Below, piece by piece: positions 17,964-26,623 of a DNA stretch of 64,000 nucleotides. Each line of letters begins with the position of its first letter. The first letter of the stretch is position 1. Below the pieces are notes generated by a model. That model was given only the letters and a program-made list of their open reading frames with translations, had not been told where the DNA came from and did no database searches. Both the position numbers and the translations under genes were made by a program. Source of the stretch: JBBQWR01 sp038210495 (GTDB taxonomy: Bacteria; Planctomycetota; Planctomycetia; Pirellulales; DATAWG01); assembly GCA_038210495.1 (NCBI GenBank), contig JBBQWR010000008.1:70655-134654 (forward strand). Direction: 5' to 3'.

Positions 17964-18836
17964 CTAAGCGACGCCGTTCTTCTTGAACCAGGTCAAGAGC
18001 CGCTTCCAACCGTCGTCAGCCGGCCCCTTGCGATAGCTTTCGCGATAGTCGGCGTTGAACGCATGAGGTGTATCGGGGTACACGACGATCTCAGTCGCCG
18101 CCTTGGTGGTCTTCAGCGCCGTTCGCATTTGCTCGATCGACTCGACCGGAATTCCCTGGTCGGCGCCGCCATAGAGTCCCAGCACGGGGGCCTTGAGCTG
18201 CGTGGCGAGGTCGATCGGGTTTTTGGGATGCAAGTCGTCTGGCTTGCCAACCAGCTTGCCGTACCAGGCGACGCCCGCCTTAAGATTGTCGCTATGGGCG
18301 GCATAGAGCCAGACGATGCGGCCGCCCCAACAAAAACCCGTAATTCCGAGCTTGTCGATATTGCCCATCCCCGATTCCTTCGCGAATTTCATCGTCGCGT
18401 CGAGGTCCGACATGACCTGAGCATCGGGCACTTTGGAGACCACCTTTTGGATGATCTCCTTGATTTCCATCTTCGAGACATCTCCTTCGCGCGAGTACAA
18501 TTCGGGCGCGATCGCGTAGTACCCGAGCTTCGCGAACCGGCGGCAGATGTCCTTAATATGCTCGTGGACGCCGAAGATTTCTTGCACGACGAGCACGACG
18601 GGAAATGGGCCCCCCTTGGTTGGCATCGCTCGATAGGCAGGGACCGTGCCGTCCTTGACCGGGACTTTAACTTCGCCCGTTTCGAGACCTTCGACGTCGG
18701 TCTTGATCGTCTCGGCGGAAATCGGTTGAACGGCCAGCGCGAAGCCGGTCGCCAGCGAGGTGACGACGAAGGCCCTGCGGCTGACGTCTTGAGAGGCGAG
18801 CGGCGTAGTGGATTGCGTGGGCATGTTAGTTTCCAT
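17964..18836 (-). CDS. Secreted dienelactone-hydrolase-family protein
   Basis: About 290 residues. The N-terminus has a twin-arginine signal (VSRRAFVVTSLATGFAL), so it is probably exported folded by Tat. The alpha/beta hydrolase core shows the family glutamate in QEIFGVHEH near residue 100, nucleophile cysteine in GFCWGG near 181, aspartate in GGADQGIP near 232 and histidine in PHAFN near 264, so the triad is complete. Substrate is unknown. I start at ATG 18836; ATG 18824, twelve bases later, has GGAAA upstream and is equally possible. It lies 38 bases after the hydrolase at 18875 on the same strand, probably one operon. Confidence 0.92.
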   Translation of the reverse strand: METNMPTQSTTPLASQDVSRRAFVVTSLATGFALAVQPISAETIKTDVEGLETGEVKVPVKDGTVPAYRAMPTKGGPFPVVLVVQEIFGVHEHIKDICRRFAKLGYYAIAPELYSREGDVSKMEIKEIIQKVVSKVPDAQVMSDLDATMKFAKESGMGNIDKLGITGFCWGGRIVWLYAAHSDNLKAGVAWYGKLVGKPDDLHPKNPIDLATQLKAPVLGLYGGADQGIPVESIEQMRTALKTTKAATEIVVYPDTPHAFNADYRESYRKGPADDGWKRLLTWFKKNGVA

Positions 18837-18874
18837 TTGCTGGGGATGTTGGATCAATTGTCTCGGCGGCGACG

Positions 18875-19849
18875 TTACTTTGCACGCAGCCAACCTTGTG
18901 CGGCGAGCCACTCGGCAGCCCGGTCCGGCCAATGCGAAACGACGTTTTGCGAGGGCCGCAGTCCGTAGCCGTGTCCACCCGTCGGGTAAATGTGCAGTTC
19001 CGCCGAGACCTTGGCGTTCTTGAGCGCCAGGGCGTAGGCGTAGGCGTTTTCGACGTGCACCGGATCGTCGGCCGTCATCGTGACGAAGGCCGGTGGAGTC
19101 TCGCCGGTGACCTTTAGCTCCGGATTTAGCTTCGCGACGTTTTCGTGGTCGGCCAAATAGGCCGGATAAATCAAGATGGTGAAATCGGGGCGGCAACTCA
19201 CTCGGTCCGCGTCGTCGATGGGCGGGTACGTCCGCGACTGAAAAGTATTGCTGGCCGCCGCCGCCAGATGCCCGCCGGCCGAGAAACCCAGGATGCCGAT
19301 CCGCTTCGGATCGAGGTTCCATTCTTTCGCGCGGCTGCGGACCAGTCCCATTGCGCGCTGCGCGTCTTGGAGCGAGGCCGAGTGCCGGCTCTCGCCGCGG
19401 CCGGGCACGCGATATTTGAGCAGCACGCCCGTGACGCCGATCGAATTGAGCCATTCGCAAACTTCGGTTCCCTCGAGATCGTAAGCCAAGATGCTGTAGC
19501 CGCCGCCCGGGCAAACGATCGCGGCCGCGCCGTTGGCTTTTTCGGCAGGGCGAAAGATGGTAATCGTCGGCTTGGAAACGTTCCCGAGCCGAATCACTTC
19601 CGTTCGCGGTTTGGCGTCCGGCTTGTGAACCGTCTCGTCCTTCTCGGGGCCGATGGCGCCCTTCTCGCCGGGCGCCACGTCGGGCCAGAGCGCGATCACC
19701 GGCCGCTCGGCCTTCGTGGGCTTTTCGGGCTTCGTGGGCGTTTCGGAGTTGCCCGACGTTTCGGGCTCCGCGGCGACGATCGGAGGAACCGCCGTTACGA
19801 CCAATAACGACGCGAGTACAATGCAGCAACAGAATCTGGGAATCGGCAT
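18875..19849 (-). CDS. Secreted alpha/beta hydrolase (esterase/lipase-like)
   Basis: About 324 residues from ATG 19849, with a signal peptide (CCCIVLASLLVVTAVPPIVA). An upstream ATG at 19924 would add 25 residues before the signal and is less likely. After a Lys/Pro/Thr-rich linker the core shows the oxyanion strand CPGGGY, the nucleophile elbow GFSAGGH, aspartate in TADDPVH and histidine in GGHGYG, as in the acetyl-esterase/BD-FAE group that deacylates plant polysaccharides. The substrate cannot be read from sequence. It is first of two same-strand hydrolase genes. Confidence 0.9.
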   Translation of the reverse strand: MPIPRFCCCIVLASLLVVTAVPPIVAAEPETSGNSETPTKPEKPTKAERPVIALWPDVAPGEKGAIGPEKDETVHKPDAKPRTEVIRLGNVSKPTITIFRPAEKANGAAAIVCPGGGYSILAYDLEGTEVCEWLNSIGVTGVLLKYRVPGRGESRHSASLQDAQRAMGLVRSRAKEWNLDPKRIGILGFSAGGHLAAAASNTFQSRTYPPIDDADRVSCRPDFTILIYPAYLADHENVAKLNPELKVTGETPPAFVTMTADDPVHVENAYAYALALKNAKVSAELHIYPTGGHGYGLRPSQNVVSHWPDRAAEWLAAQGWLRAK

Positions 19850-20104
19850 CTCGGCGGCTCCGGCAAAGGTGTTCGATCGGCGTGGTCCGGCGGGTTGGTA
19901 AGTCTTTGTGTACCGACCGGCCATGGGGGATGCAAGCCCCGAGGATGCTAGAGTAAGAGGTGCTCATTTCCGCTCGTAAACAACATTTGGCATTCGCTTT
20001 CGTCGCGGGTAGACTACCGCCGTCGATTTATTTTTCATTTTTTTGAAATACATATGGGCATTTTGGCGCTGACGGCTGAAACGCTCGAAGGGGCGTAGCC
20101 GTAA

Positions 20105-21373
20105 ATGACCACTCCGGATGAGAATGCCAAACGCGCGAAGCGGGCACAGATCGCCATGAGCAAGCCCAACGGCTTGCGATCGGTGTCCGCGGTCGACTCT
20201 GGCGATTCGCTGGCCCTAGTCGTGCGATTGATGGCGATCCACGGACTCAGCGGCCAGGAAGGCGCCGTCGCCCGGTTCATTACGGACCGACTCCTCGAAG
20301 CGGGGGCCAATCCGGCGGCCATTCGCACGGATCGAGCGAACAAGCGTACTCCGATCGCCGGCCAAGTCGGTAATCTGATCTTCCGCTTGCCGGGCACAAT
20401 CCGCGGACCCCGGCGGCTGCTCATGGCTCACATGGATACCGTGCCGGTATGCGTGGGCGCGAAGCCGGTGATCGACGGTGATTTCATCAAATCGGCCGAT
20501 CCGGCGACGGGCCTTGGCGCCGACGATCGAGCCGGCGTGGCCGTGACTCTGTCGGCAGCGCTGGCGATTTTGAATCGGAAGTTGCCCCACCCGCCGCTCA
20601 CTTTCTTTTGGCCGATTCAAGAAGAGACCGGATTGCATGGCGCCCGGCACGCCGAATTGAATCTTCTCGGCTCGCCCAAGCTGGCCTTCAACTGGGACGG
20701 AGGCACGCTCGAGCGGATCACGATCGGGGCCACCGGTGGCTATCGAATGCAGATCGATGTTCGCGGACTTGGCAGCCACGCGGGCGCGGCGCCAGAAATG
20801 GGAATCAGCGCCATCGCGATCGCCGGCCTCGCGATCGCCGAGTTGCAAACCGGCGGCTGGCATGGCGATGTTCGCAAGGGAAAGCGCCGAGGCACGAGCA
20901 ATATCGGCGTCATCCAAGGAGGGGCCGCCACCAATGTCGTCACCGATCGCGTACAAGTGCAAGCCGAAGCTCGTAGCCACGACCCGGCCTTTCGCCAAAA
21001 GATCACGGACGCTTTCGAGAAGGCATTTCGGCGGGCCGCGAAGCAGGTCAAGAACACGGTCGGCATTTCGGGAACGGTCGAGTTCGAGGGCCGGCTGGAC
21101 TACGAAGCGTTCAGGTTGGGCAACGACGAGCCATGCGTCCTGACTGCCGAAACAGCACTGGCCAGTTTAGGGATTACCTCGCGCCGGGCTGTCAGCAACG
21201 GCGGACTCGACGCCAATTGGATGTCAGCCCGGGGCATTCCGACGGTCACGCTCGGATGCGGACAGATGAATGCCCACACGGTGAGCGAGCGGCTCGATAT
21301 TCGCGCATTTCACGGCGCGTGCGAGATTGCCCTGCGGTTGGCTACGGCTCGTGAAGGACAAAATCGAGAATAG
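20105..21373 (+). CDS. M20-family metallopeptidase (peptidase T-like)
   Basis: A 422-residue, probably cytosolic di-zinc peptidase. Zinc-binding and catalytic motifs are HMDTVP near residue 110, GLGADDRAG near 138, QEETGLHG near 178 and NWDGG near 198; a dimerisation domain spans about 213-330 and the last ligand histidine is near 393 (MNAHTVSE). The best fit is the PepT-like branch that removes N-terminal residues from peptides, but an amidohydrolase role cannot be excluded. A second ATG at 20156 would shorten it by 17 residues. Confidence 0.92.
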   Translation: MTTPDENAKRAKRAQIAMSKPNGLRSVSAVDSGDSLALVVRLMAIHGLSGQEGAVARFITDRLLEAGANPAAIRTDRANKRTPIAGQVGNLIFRLPGTIRGPRRLLMAHMDTVPVCVGAKPVIDGDFIKSADPATGLGADDRAGVAVTLSAALAILNRKLPHPPLTFFWPIQEETGLHGARHAELNLLGSPKLAFNWDGGTLERITIGATGGYRMQIDVRGLGSHAGAAPEMGISAIAIAGLAIAELQTGGWHGDVRKGKRRGTSNIGVIQGGAATNVVTDRVQVQAEARSHDPAFRQKITDAFEKAFRRAAKQVKNTVGISGTVEFEGRLDYEAFRLGNDEPCVLTAETALASLGITSRRAVSNGGLDANWMSARGIPTVTLGCGQMNAHTVSERLDIRAFHGACEIALRLATAREGQNRE

Positions 21374-21427
21374 ACAGGACCGACGGGATTTTGAGGTTTT
21401 TTGGATTGCAACCCAGGCGGAGAAAAC

Positions 21428-21595
21428 ATGGATAAGAAAGCGAAGAAGCGGATCGAACTCTTGCAGCCGAAGTTGCAGAAGCTGCGGCAACAGCTTGCCG
21501 GGACGAAGAAACAGATGGACGAACCGGAGGATGTGAAGCGGTTGGAAAAGGAAATCGCTCAGATTGAAGCCGAACTGAGTAAATTGAAAGATTGA
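21428..21595 (+). CDS. Small coiled-coil protein, 55 residues
   Basis: A very charged, Lys/Glu/Leu/Gln-rich peptide (MDKKAKKRIELLQPKLQKLR and so on) predicted as one long helix or helical hairpin with heptad leucines. GGCGGAG lies eight bases before the ATG. The gene follows the peptidase by 54 bases. Proteins of this kind occur in planctomycetes; the function is unknown. Confidence 0.75.
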   Translation: MDKKAKKRIELLQPKLQKLRQQLAGTKKQMDEPEDVKRLEKEIAQIEAELSKLKD

Positions 21596-21794
21596 GTTGG
21601 CCGCCGCATCTATGCGTCGCTCGAGGACTAACCCGCGCCGCATGAATGGGACGGCTGAAAATTGCCCGCGGCAAGGCAAATTGCCGGCTCGCGGAATCGA
21701 ATTTGCTTGTGGCCCAGCGCCGCGCCGGCATAATGAAGCCAGTAACAATTCTTCAAGCGATTTTACCGCCGGGCGCCGGAGCGATTAGACAACC

Positions 21795-23696
21795 GTGGCA
21801 AAGATTCCTCCCGTGATCGGTTCCTCGATCGAACTTAAGGTGCTCACCGGCTCCGTGGTCGGGGCCATCGTCGTACTCTGCCTGTACTGGGCTCAGGCGA
21901 TTTTCATTCCGTTGATTTTGGCCCTGTATCTTTCGTTTCTACTCGGTCCGCTCGTGATCGGGCTCCAGCAGCGACATGGGCTGGGGCGCGTGCCGGCCGT
22001 GCTTGGGGTCGTGGCGCTGCTGGGCATCGTGCTGGGCTCGATCGGCTGGATGCTCACCCGACAATTCAGCTCCCTCGTCGAAGAGTTGCCCCAGTACTCG
22101 GGAAACGTCAAGAATCGAATCAATGATCTTCAATTAACGATCGGCGCCGGCCCGATGCATGCGATCGATCGTATGTATCGCGAACTCTCCGGCGAAATGG
22201 ATTCGAGTCCCAAGCCGATCAAAGACTCGGAGGAGCACGATGCAGCCAAGGACCCGAATCGTTCGGCCAAAATCGAGAAGCCCTTGCCGGTCGCCATCAC
22301 GCCGGCCACTCCCCCTTGGATTTCTCGCTTGCCGGGGTTTCTCGGCTCGGTGGCGGAAATGCTCGGGGCGCTGGCGCTCACGCTGGTGCTCACCGTCTTT
22401 ATGCTTCTCAAACGCGAAGACCTGCGCAATCGCGTGATCTGGCTGATCGGGAGCGGGCGATTGACCCACACCACGCGGGCCGTCGACGATGCGACTCGCC
22501 GCATCAGCAAGTTCTTCGTCCGGCAAGCGATGATCAATGGCGGTTTTGGCGTAGTCATGGCGGTGGGCCTGTTTTTGATCGGCGTGCAATACGCCCTGCT
22601 GTGGGGATTTTTCGCGGCTCTGCTGCGTTATATCCCGTATGTCGGCGCCGTTTTGGCCGCGATTCCGCCCCTGCTGGTGAGCTTGGCCATGTCGTCCGGT
22701 TGGTTGTCGCCCATCTTCGTCGCGGTCTTGTTTGCCGCCGGAGAGTTGACCACCGGCAACGCCATCGAGCCCCGCGTGTTCGGACAAAGCTTGGGCGTGT
22801 CGGAGGTGGCGCTGTTGGTCATGTCGGCGTTCTGGGCCTTTTTGTGGGGACCGATCGGGCTCGTGCTGGCCAATCCGCTCACCGTCTGTCTCGTGGTCAT
22901 GGGCAAGTACGTACCGCATATGGAATTTTTCAATGTGCTGCTGGGAGACCAACCGGCACTGTCGCCCGATGTCAGTTTCTATCAGCGGTTATATGCTCGC
23001 GATCAGGACGAATCGCTGCAATTAGTCGACGCTCATATCAAAGCCACTTCGCTCGACCAGGTGTACGACGACCTGTTGATCCCGGCCCTGACGATGATGA
23101 AGCGTGATCGAGAGCGCGACGAGCTCACCGAGCAGGACGAGGAGTTTATCGTTCAGGCGATGCGCGAACTCGTCGTCGACCTCGGCTTGCGGCGGGCGAA
23201 GCAGGCCGTGCTGACGGCCGTGACCGCGCCCGCGGTCGAGGAAAACGGCGCGGCGATGGCCAAGGTGAAAATTTTGGCCTGTCCCGCGCGCGACGCGGCC
23301 GACGAACTGGCCCTGGAGATGCTCGCACAGCTACTCGATTCCGACAAATGGGAACTCAAGATCACGGCCACGGAAATGTTGTCGGCCGAACTGGTCGCCG
23401 AGGCCGAGCGCTGGAACCCGGGTCTGATTTGTATTGCCGCCCTCCCAGCCGGTGGATTGGCTCATACGCGTTACCTGTGCAAACGTCTGCGGGTCCCGCT
23501 CCCGGAAACGCGAATCCTGATCGGCCGCTGGGGCCTGCTGACGGGCATCGAGCAAAATCAGGAACAGCTTCGCGAAGCGGGCGCCGAGGAGATGGACACC
23601 ACGATCCTGGCGACGCGAACTCGCTTGACTGCTTGGTTTGGATTCCTATCGCAAGCGGCGCCTGCGAAGGAGGCCGCCGTGGCTGAGAGGTCCTAA
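21795..23696 (+). CDS. AI-2E-family permease with C-terminal Rossmann-like domain
   Basis: A 633-residue protein starting at GTG 21795. Residues 20-385 are the AI-2E transporter/PerM domain, with about eight helices and the usual GFFAALLRYIPYVGAVLAAI segment, in a family that exports signalling or small molecules. A cytosolic linker follows, then residues 488-615 resemble a vitamin-B12-binding-type flavodoxin fold (KVKILACPARDAADELAL, LICIAALPAGGLAHTRYLCK, ILIGRWGLL). The DxHxxG cobalamin motif is missing (ARDAADE at that place), so it probably senses something else or is only structural. Confidence 0.9.
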   Translation: MAKIPPVIGSSIELKVLTGSVVGAIVVLCLYWAQAIFIPLILALYLSFLLGPLVIGLQQRHGLGRVPAVLGVVALLGIVLGSIGWMLTRQFSSLVEELPQYSGNVKNRINDLQLTIGAGPMHAIDRMYRELSGEMDSSPKPIKDSEEHDAAKDPNRSAKIEKPLPVAITPATPPWISRLPGFLGSVAEMLGALALTLVLTVFMLLKREDLRNRVIWLIGSGRLTHTTRAVDDATRRISKFFVRQAMINGGFGVVMAVGLFLIGVQYALLWGFFAALLRYIPYVGAVLAAIPPLLVSLAMSSGWLSPIFVAVLFAAGELTTGNAIEPRVFGQSLGVSEVALLVMSAFWAFLWGPIGLVLANPLTVCLVVMGKYVPHMEFFNVLLGDQPALSPDVSFYQRLYARDQDESLQLVDAHIKATSLDQVYDDLLIPALTMMKRDRERDELTEQDEEFIVQAMRELVVDLGLRRAKQAVLTAVTAPAVEENGAAMAKVKILACPARDAADELALEMLAQLLDSDKWELKITATEMLSAELVAEAERWNPGLICIAALPAGGLAHTRYLCKRLRVPLPETRILIGRWGLLTGIEQNQEQLREAGAEEMDTTILATRTRLTAWFGFLSQAAPAKEAAVAERS

Positions 23697-23711
23697 CAAA
23701 ACTGTGAGAGT

Positions 23712-23830
23712 CGGGGGCTGGAGGCGTCCTCGCCGAAGCCCCGGGATTTTTCAAATGACGAATGACGAAGCACGAATGACGAAGGACTGAAATCGGGAAT
23801 TGCGGCAAGTTAAGTGTTTCATCACTCGTC
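23712..23830. repeat. Family A half followed by family F repeat
   Basis: Between two convergent genes. 23712-23744 is a family A palindrome with a CTCGCCGAAGCCCCGGG core. 23753-23790 is the short direct repeat AATGACGAAGCACGAATGAC, with TCACTCGTCATTTCACG near 23823 as an opposing arm. Could also aid transcription termination. Confidence 0.7.
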
Positions 23831-23853
23831 ATTTCACGACGCCGCACATGCGG

Positions 23854-24735
23854 CTACGCGAATGCCTTACCCGTGAGCCGCTCGTAGGCCTCGATATATT
23901 TCCGCCGCGTCTGGTCGACGACTTCACCAGGCAGTTCCGGCGGTGGGCTGTTTTTGTCCCAGCCGCTGCCTGCGAGCCAGTCGCGGACGAATTGTTTGTC
24001 GAACGACGACTGGCCGCGACCGGGCCGATATTGGTCGGCCGGCCAAAACCGGGAACTGTCCGGCGTCAGCACTTCGTCGATCAAGATCAATCGGTCACCA
24101 AATCGTCCCCATTCGAACTTGGTGTCGGCGATGATGATCCCTCGCGACTTGGCCCAATCCGCGCCGCGGCGATAGAGCTCGAGACTGCGGCGGCGCAATT
24201 CGGTCGCCAAGTCGCCGCCGACCCGCTCGACCATTTGGTCCAGCGCGATATTGATATCGTGGCCGCTCTCCTCTTTTGTCGCCGGAGTAAAAATCGGCTG
24301 CTCGAGCCGGTCGCTTTCTTGGAGCCCAGCCGGCAGACGAATCCCGCAGACTTCGCCGCTGGTCTGATACTCCTTCCAGCCCGATCCGGAAAGATAGCCC
24401 CGGACGACACATTCAATCGGCACGACGTCCGTCTTTTTCACCAGCATCGATCGGCCGGCGAGCGGCTTGGGATCGACGCCAGGCGGCAGGCCAAAGTCGG
24501 CGACGTCGCCCGATAGCAGATGATTCGGTTCTTTCAGTTGCTCGAACCAGAACAGGCTGATTTCGGTCAGCACGCGGCCCTTGTCGGGGATGCCGGTCGG
24601 CAGCACCCAGTCGAACGCGCTGATTCGGTCGGTGGCCACCAGCAGCAGCCGATCGCCCAAATCGTAAACGTCGCGGACCTTCCCCCGGCGCAAGGGCCAG
24701 TTAGGAATCTTCGTCTCAAGGAGCGGAGCGAACAT
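23854..24735 (-). CDS. purC: Phosphoribosylaminoimidazole-succinocarboxamide synthase (PurC)
   Basis: Makes SAICAR from CAIR, aspartate and ATP in purine synthesis. The 293-residue length fits the long form. Motifs: GKVRDVYDLG near residue 18, LPTGIPDKGRVLTEISLFWF near 45, a VVPIECVVRGYLSGSGWKEY region near 105, the IIIADTKFEWG signature near 200 and LIDEVLTPDSSRFW near 216. It stands alone, with no other purine gene nearby. The start ATG 24735 gives MFAPLLETKIPNWPLRRGKV, normal for the family. Confidence 0.97.
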   Translation of the reverse strand: MFAPLLETKIPNWPLRRGKVRDVYDLGDRLLLVATDRISAFDWVLPTGIPDKGRVLTEISLFWFEQLKEPNHLLSGDVADFGLPPGVDPKPLAGRSMLVKKTDVVPIECVVRGYLSGSGWKEYQTSGEVCGIRLPAGLQESDRLEQPIFTPATKEESGHDINIALDQMVERVGGDLATELRRRSLELYRRGADWAKSRGIIIADTKFEWGRFGDRLILIDEVLTPDSSRFWPADQYRPGRGQSSFDKQFVRDWLAGSGWDKNSPPPELPGEVVDQTRRKYIEAYERLTGKAFA

Positions 24736-25048
24736 GTGTCAAGAAAGCGTGCAAAACGTGCAATGGGAAGACAACACAACTAGCGGCCATCGTTATCTTT
24801 TCCGATCGCGACCGCCAGTCCCCGCGCCGTCTTTAACGATCGTGCGGGTGCATTCGCGGTTTGTTCGTATCGACCCGCCCTCGTCCGGTCCGGCCACTCA
24901 CCACTCACCGCTCGCTCGCCCCGCGCTCAAACTTGACACCCCAATTGGCCCCATTTACTATGAATTTGGTCACCCGGAGCTCTTCGCTCCGCGGTAGATC
25001 TCGTCATCGTTCCCGCATCGCGGAACCCCCTTCAAAGTCGAACCGGCT
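24736..25048. other. Divergent intergenic region
   Basis: Separates purC and the 25049 gene and holds a strong candidate promoter (24933-24961) and a family G motif of ACTCACCGCTC type near 24894-24915. No ORF here shows family features. Confidence 0.45.
24933..24961 (+). promoter_or_regulatory. Sigma70-type promoter for the 25049 gene
   Basis: TTGACA (24933-24938), a 17-base spacer and TACTAT (24956-24961). This is the best consensus match I saw in the window and lies about 85 bases upstream of the ATG. Confidence 0.65.
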
Positions 25049-26452
25049 ATGGAATATCTCTGGGTTGGGGCCTGCGGCCTGCTGCTGATCTTGGGGCTCG
25101 TGAGCATCGTCATGAGCCGCAATATTTGGCGGGCGACGCAAATGATCGCGACCGTTTTGGTACTCATCAGTTCGCTGGCGTTTTTCTACCTTGCGGCGCG
25201 GACTCTCAGGCTCCACAAAAACTGGCAGGATGAAGTCAATCTTTATGAAAAGGCGCTGACTAGCGTCAAGAAAGAGATCGGCAAGGACGAACATTCGCCG
25301 GCCGATAATCTGATCGTGCAGCGGAACGATCTGCGGCAACAATTCAACGCGGCCTTGAATCTGCGCGGCCGAGTTTGGTCGGACGGACAGAAGAGCAAGT
25401 TCAACGCTCAGACTGGCGCGCTCACGGTCCTGTTTGAGAATCCGCCCGCTGGGCTCGACGCGATCAAACGACCCGTGTTCGTGTTCCAAAAGGACAGTGA
25501 AAAAAGCAAGAACGGTCATTATCTCGGCGAGTTCGTGGTGTCGGCGGCAAAGGACCGGGAGATTTCGCTCACGCCGGTCGCCACGCTCTTGCAGAGCGAA
25601 CTCAACAACATCGACTCCGCCCGCGGGGACGTCGTGCTCTACGAGGTGATGCCGATCGACAGTCACACGTTGTTCGCGACGGCCGATCCGAACGATTTGA
25701 AGATTTGGTTTCCGGACCCGGCTGTGTTGGCCAACTTCAAGCGCGACGGCAAGCCAGCGACCGCCGATGACGAGAAAGAGCATCCCGAAAGCGTGCAGGT
25801 CCGGTTGAAGTTCTTACAGGCCTGGGCGCCGAAGCAAACCGCGGCCGCTCCCGCCGTGGGAAAAGACGCCGCGGCCAAAGACGCGGTCCCGCCAGCCGAA
25901 GCCCCGCCGGCGACCGATGACGCAGGCAAGCCAGGGCCAGCCCGCGGGTTTGCCGCCGGCCGATCGTACTATTTGCCGCTCGAAGCCGCGAAGGAACTCG
26001 TCGATCAGAAGATCGCCGAATACGATACCTCGGAGCCGGAGAAGAGTCGCATTTACGTCCGGCCACTGTGGGATTACGCGCAGCTATTTCGCGAGGCGTA
26101 TCGAGCCCGGACGCAGTTGTTCGCCCAAAAGAATGAGATTTCCGCGCAGGCCGATCAACTCGAAGGCGCACTGACCCAGGTGACGGAGGACTTGGCCGCG
26201 ACAAAGATCATCACCGACGGATTGAAATCGGACCTAGCGAATTTCAAGGCCGAGGCCCAAATCTTGGACCAGTACGCTCAAACGCTAGGCGCGAAGTTGG
26301 ACAAGACGAAGGCCGAGTTGTCGGACACGTATCGATCCAATCTCAAGCTGGCCGCGGCGCTCGGAGACGCTCAGCGGCAACTTTCTGAAAAGCTGCGCGC
26401 CGCCCCGCCGGCTCAAGCTAGCGCCTCGGTCGATCTGCGGTCCGGCCGCTAG
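25049..26452 (+). CDS. Membrane-anchored coiled-coil protein of unknown function
   Basis: A 467-residue protein. Two membrane helices (about residues 4-22 and 31-51) place the rest in one soluble compartment. Residues 55-210 are alpha/beta (LFENPPAGLDAIKRPVFVFQ, GHYLGEFVVSAAKD). Residues 265-310 are an Ala/Pro/Lys-rich linker, and 345-450 are a long helical coiled coil (FAQKNEISAQADQLEGALTQ, then LGAKLDKTKAELSDTYRSNL). This architecture recurs in planctomycetes without known function; a scaffold role is only a guess. Confidence 0.78.
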   Translation: MEYLWVGACGLLLILGLVSIVMSRNIWRATQMIATVLVLISSLAFFYLAARTLRLHKNWQDEVNLYEKALTSVKKEIGKDEHSPADNLIVQRNDLRQQFNAALNLRGRVWSDGQKSKFNAQTGALTVLFENPPAGLDAIKRPVFVFQKDSEKSKNGHYLGEFVVSAAKDREISLTPVATLLQSELNNIDSARGDVVLYEVMPIDSHTLFATADPNDLKIWFPDPAVLANFKRDGKPATADDEKEHPESVQVRLKFLQAWAPKQTAAAPAVGKDAAAKDAVPPAEAPPATDDAGKPGPARGFAAGRSYYLPLEAAKELVDQKIAEYDTSEPEKSRIYVRPLWDYAQLFREAYRARTQLFAQKNEISAQADQLEGALTQVTEDLAATKIITDGLKSDLANFKAEAQILDQYAQTLGAKLDKTKAELSDTYRSNLKLAAALGDAQRQLSEKLRAAPPAQASASVDLRSGR

Positions 26453-26484
26453 TCCATTGGTCCTTTTCGTTATAGGCGCCTGCC

Positions 26485-26590
26485 GGGCGCCCGGGGCTGG
26501 AGGCGCCTCGCCGAAGCCCCGGAGGGTGGACTCGAATTCAAGAGCGGCGCCCCGGCACTTCCCCTTCGGCGCGAGCCCCGCCAGCCTAGA
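26485..26590. repeat. Dispersed palindromic element, family A (full copy)
   Basis: A roughly 105-base element: GCCGGGCGCCCGGGGCTGG, the TCGCCGAAGCCCCGGAGGGT hairpin, then GACTCGAATTCAAGAGCGGC and a second hairpin with CCCCTTCGGCGCGAGCCCCG. It matches 60376-60482 over its whole length. Confidence 0.8.
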
Positions 26591-26623
26591 ATCGCTATCT
26601 CAGCGTACCTGAACCTCTAGTTC

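Noticed and set aside
17034..18968. A 644-codon plus-strand open frame across moxR and the hydrolase
   Set aside because: Arginine/histidine-rich shadow of moxR and then of a minus-strand gene; no family match.
18837..19967. N-terminal extension of the dienelactone hydrolase frame
   Set aside because: It covers the second hydrolase in the wrong frame; the true protein begins at its Tat signal near 18836.
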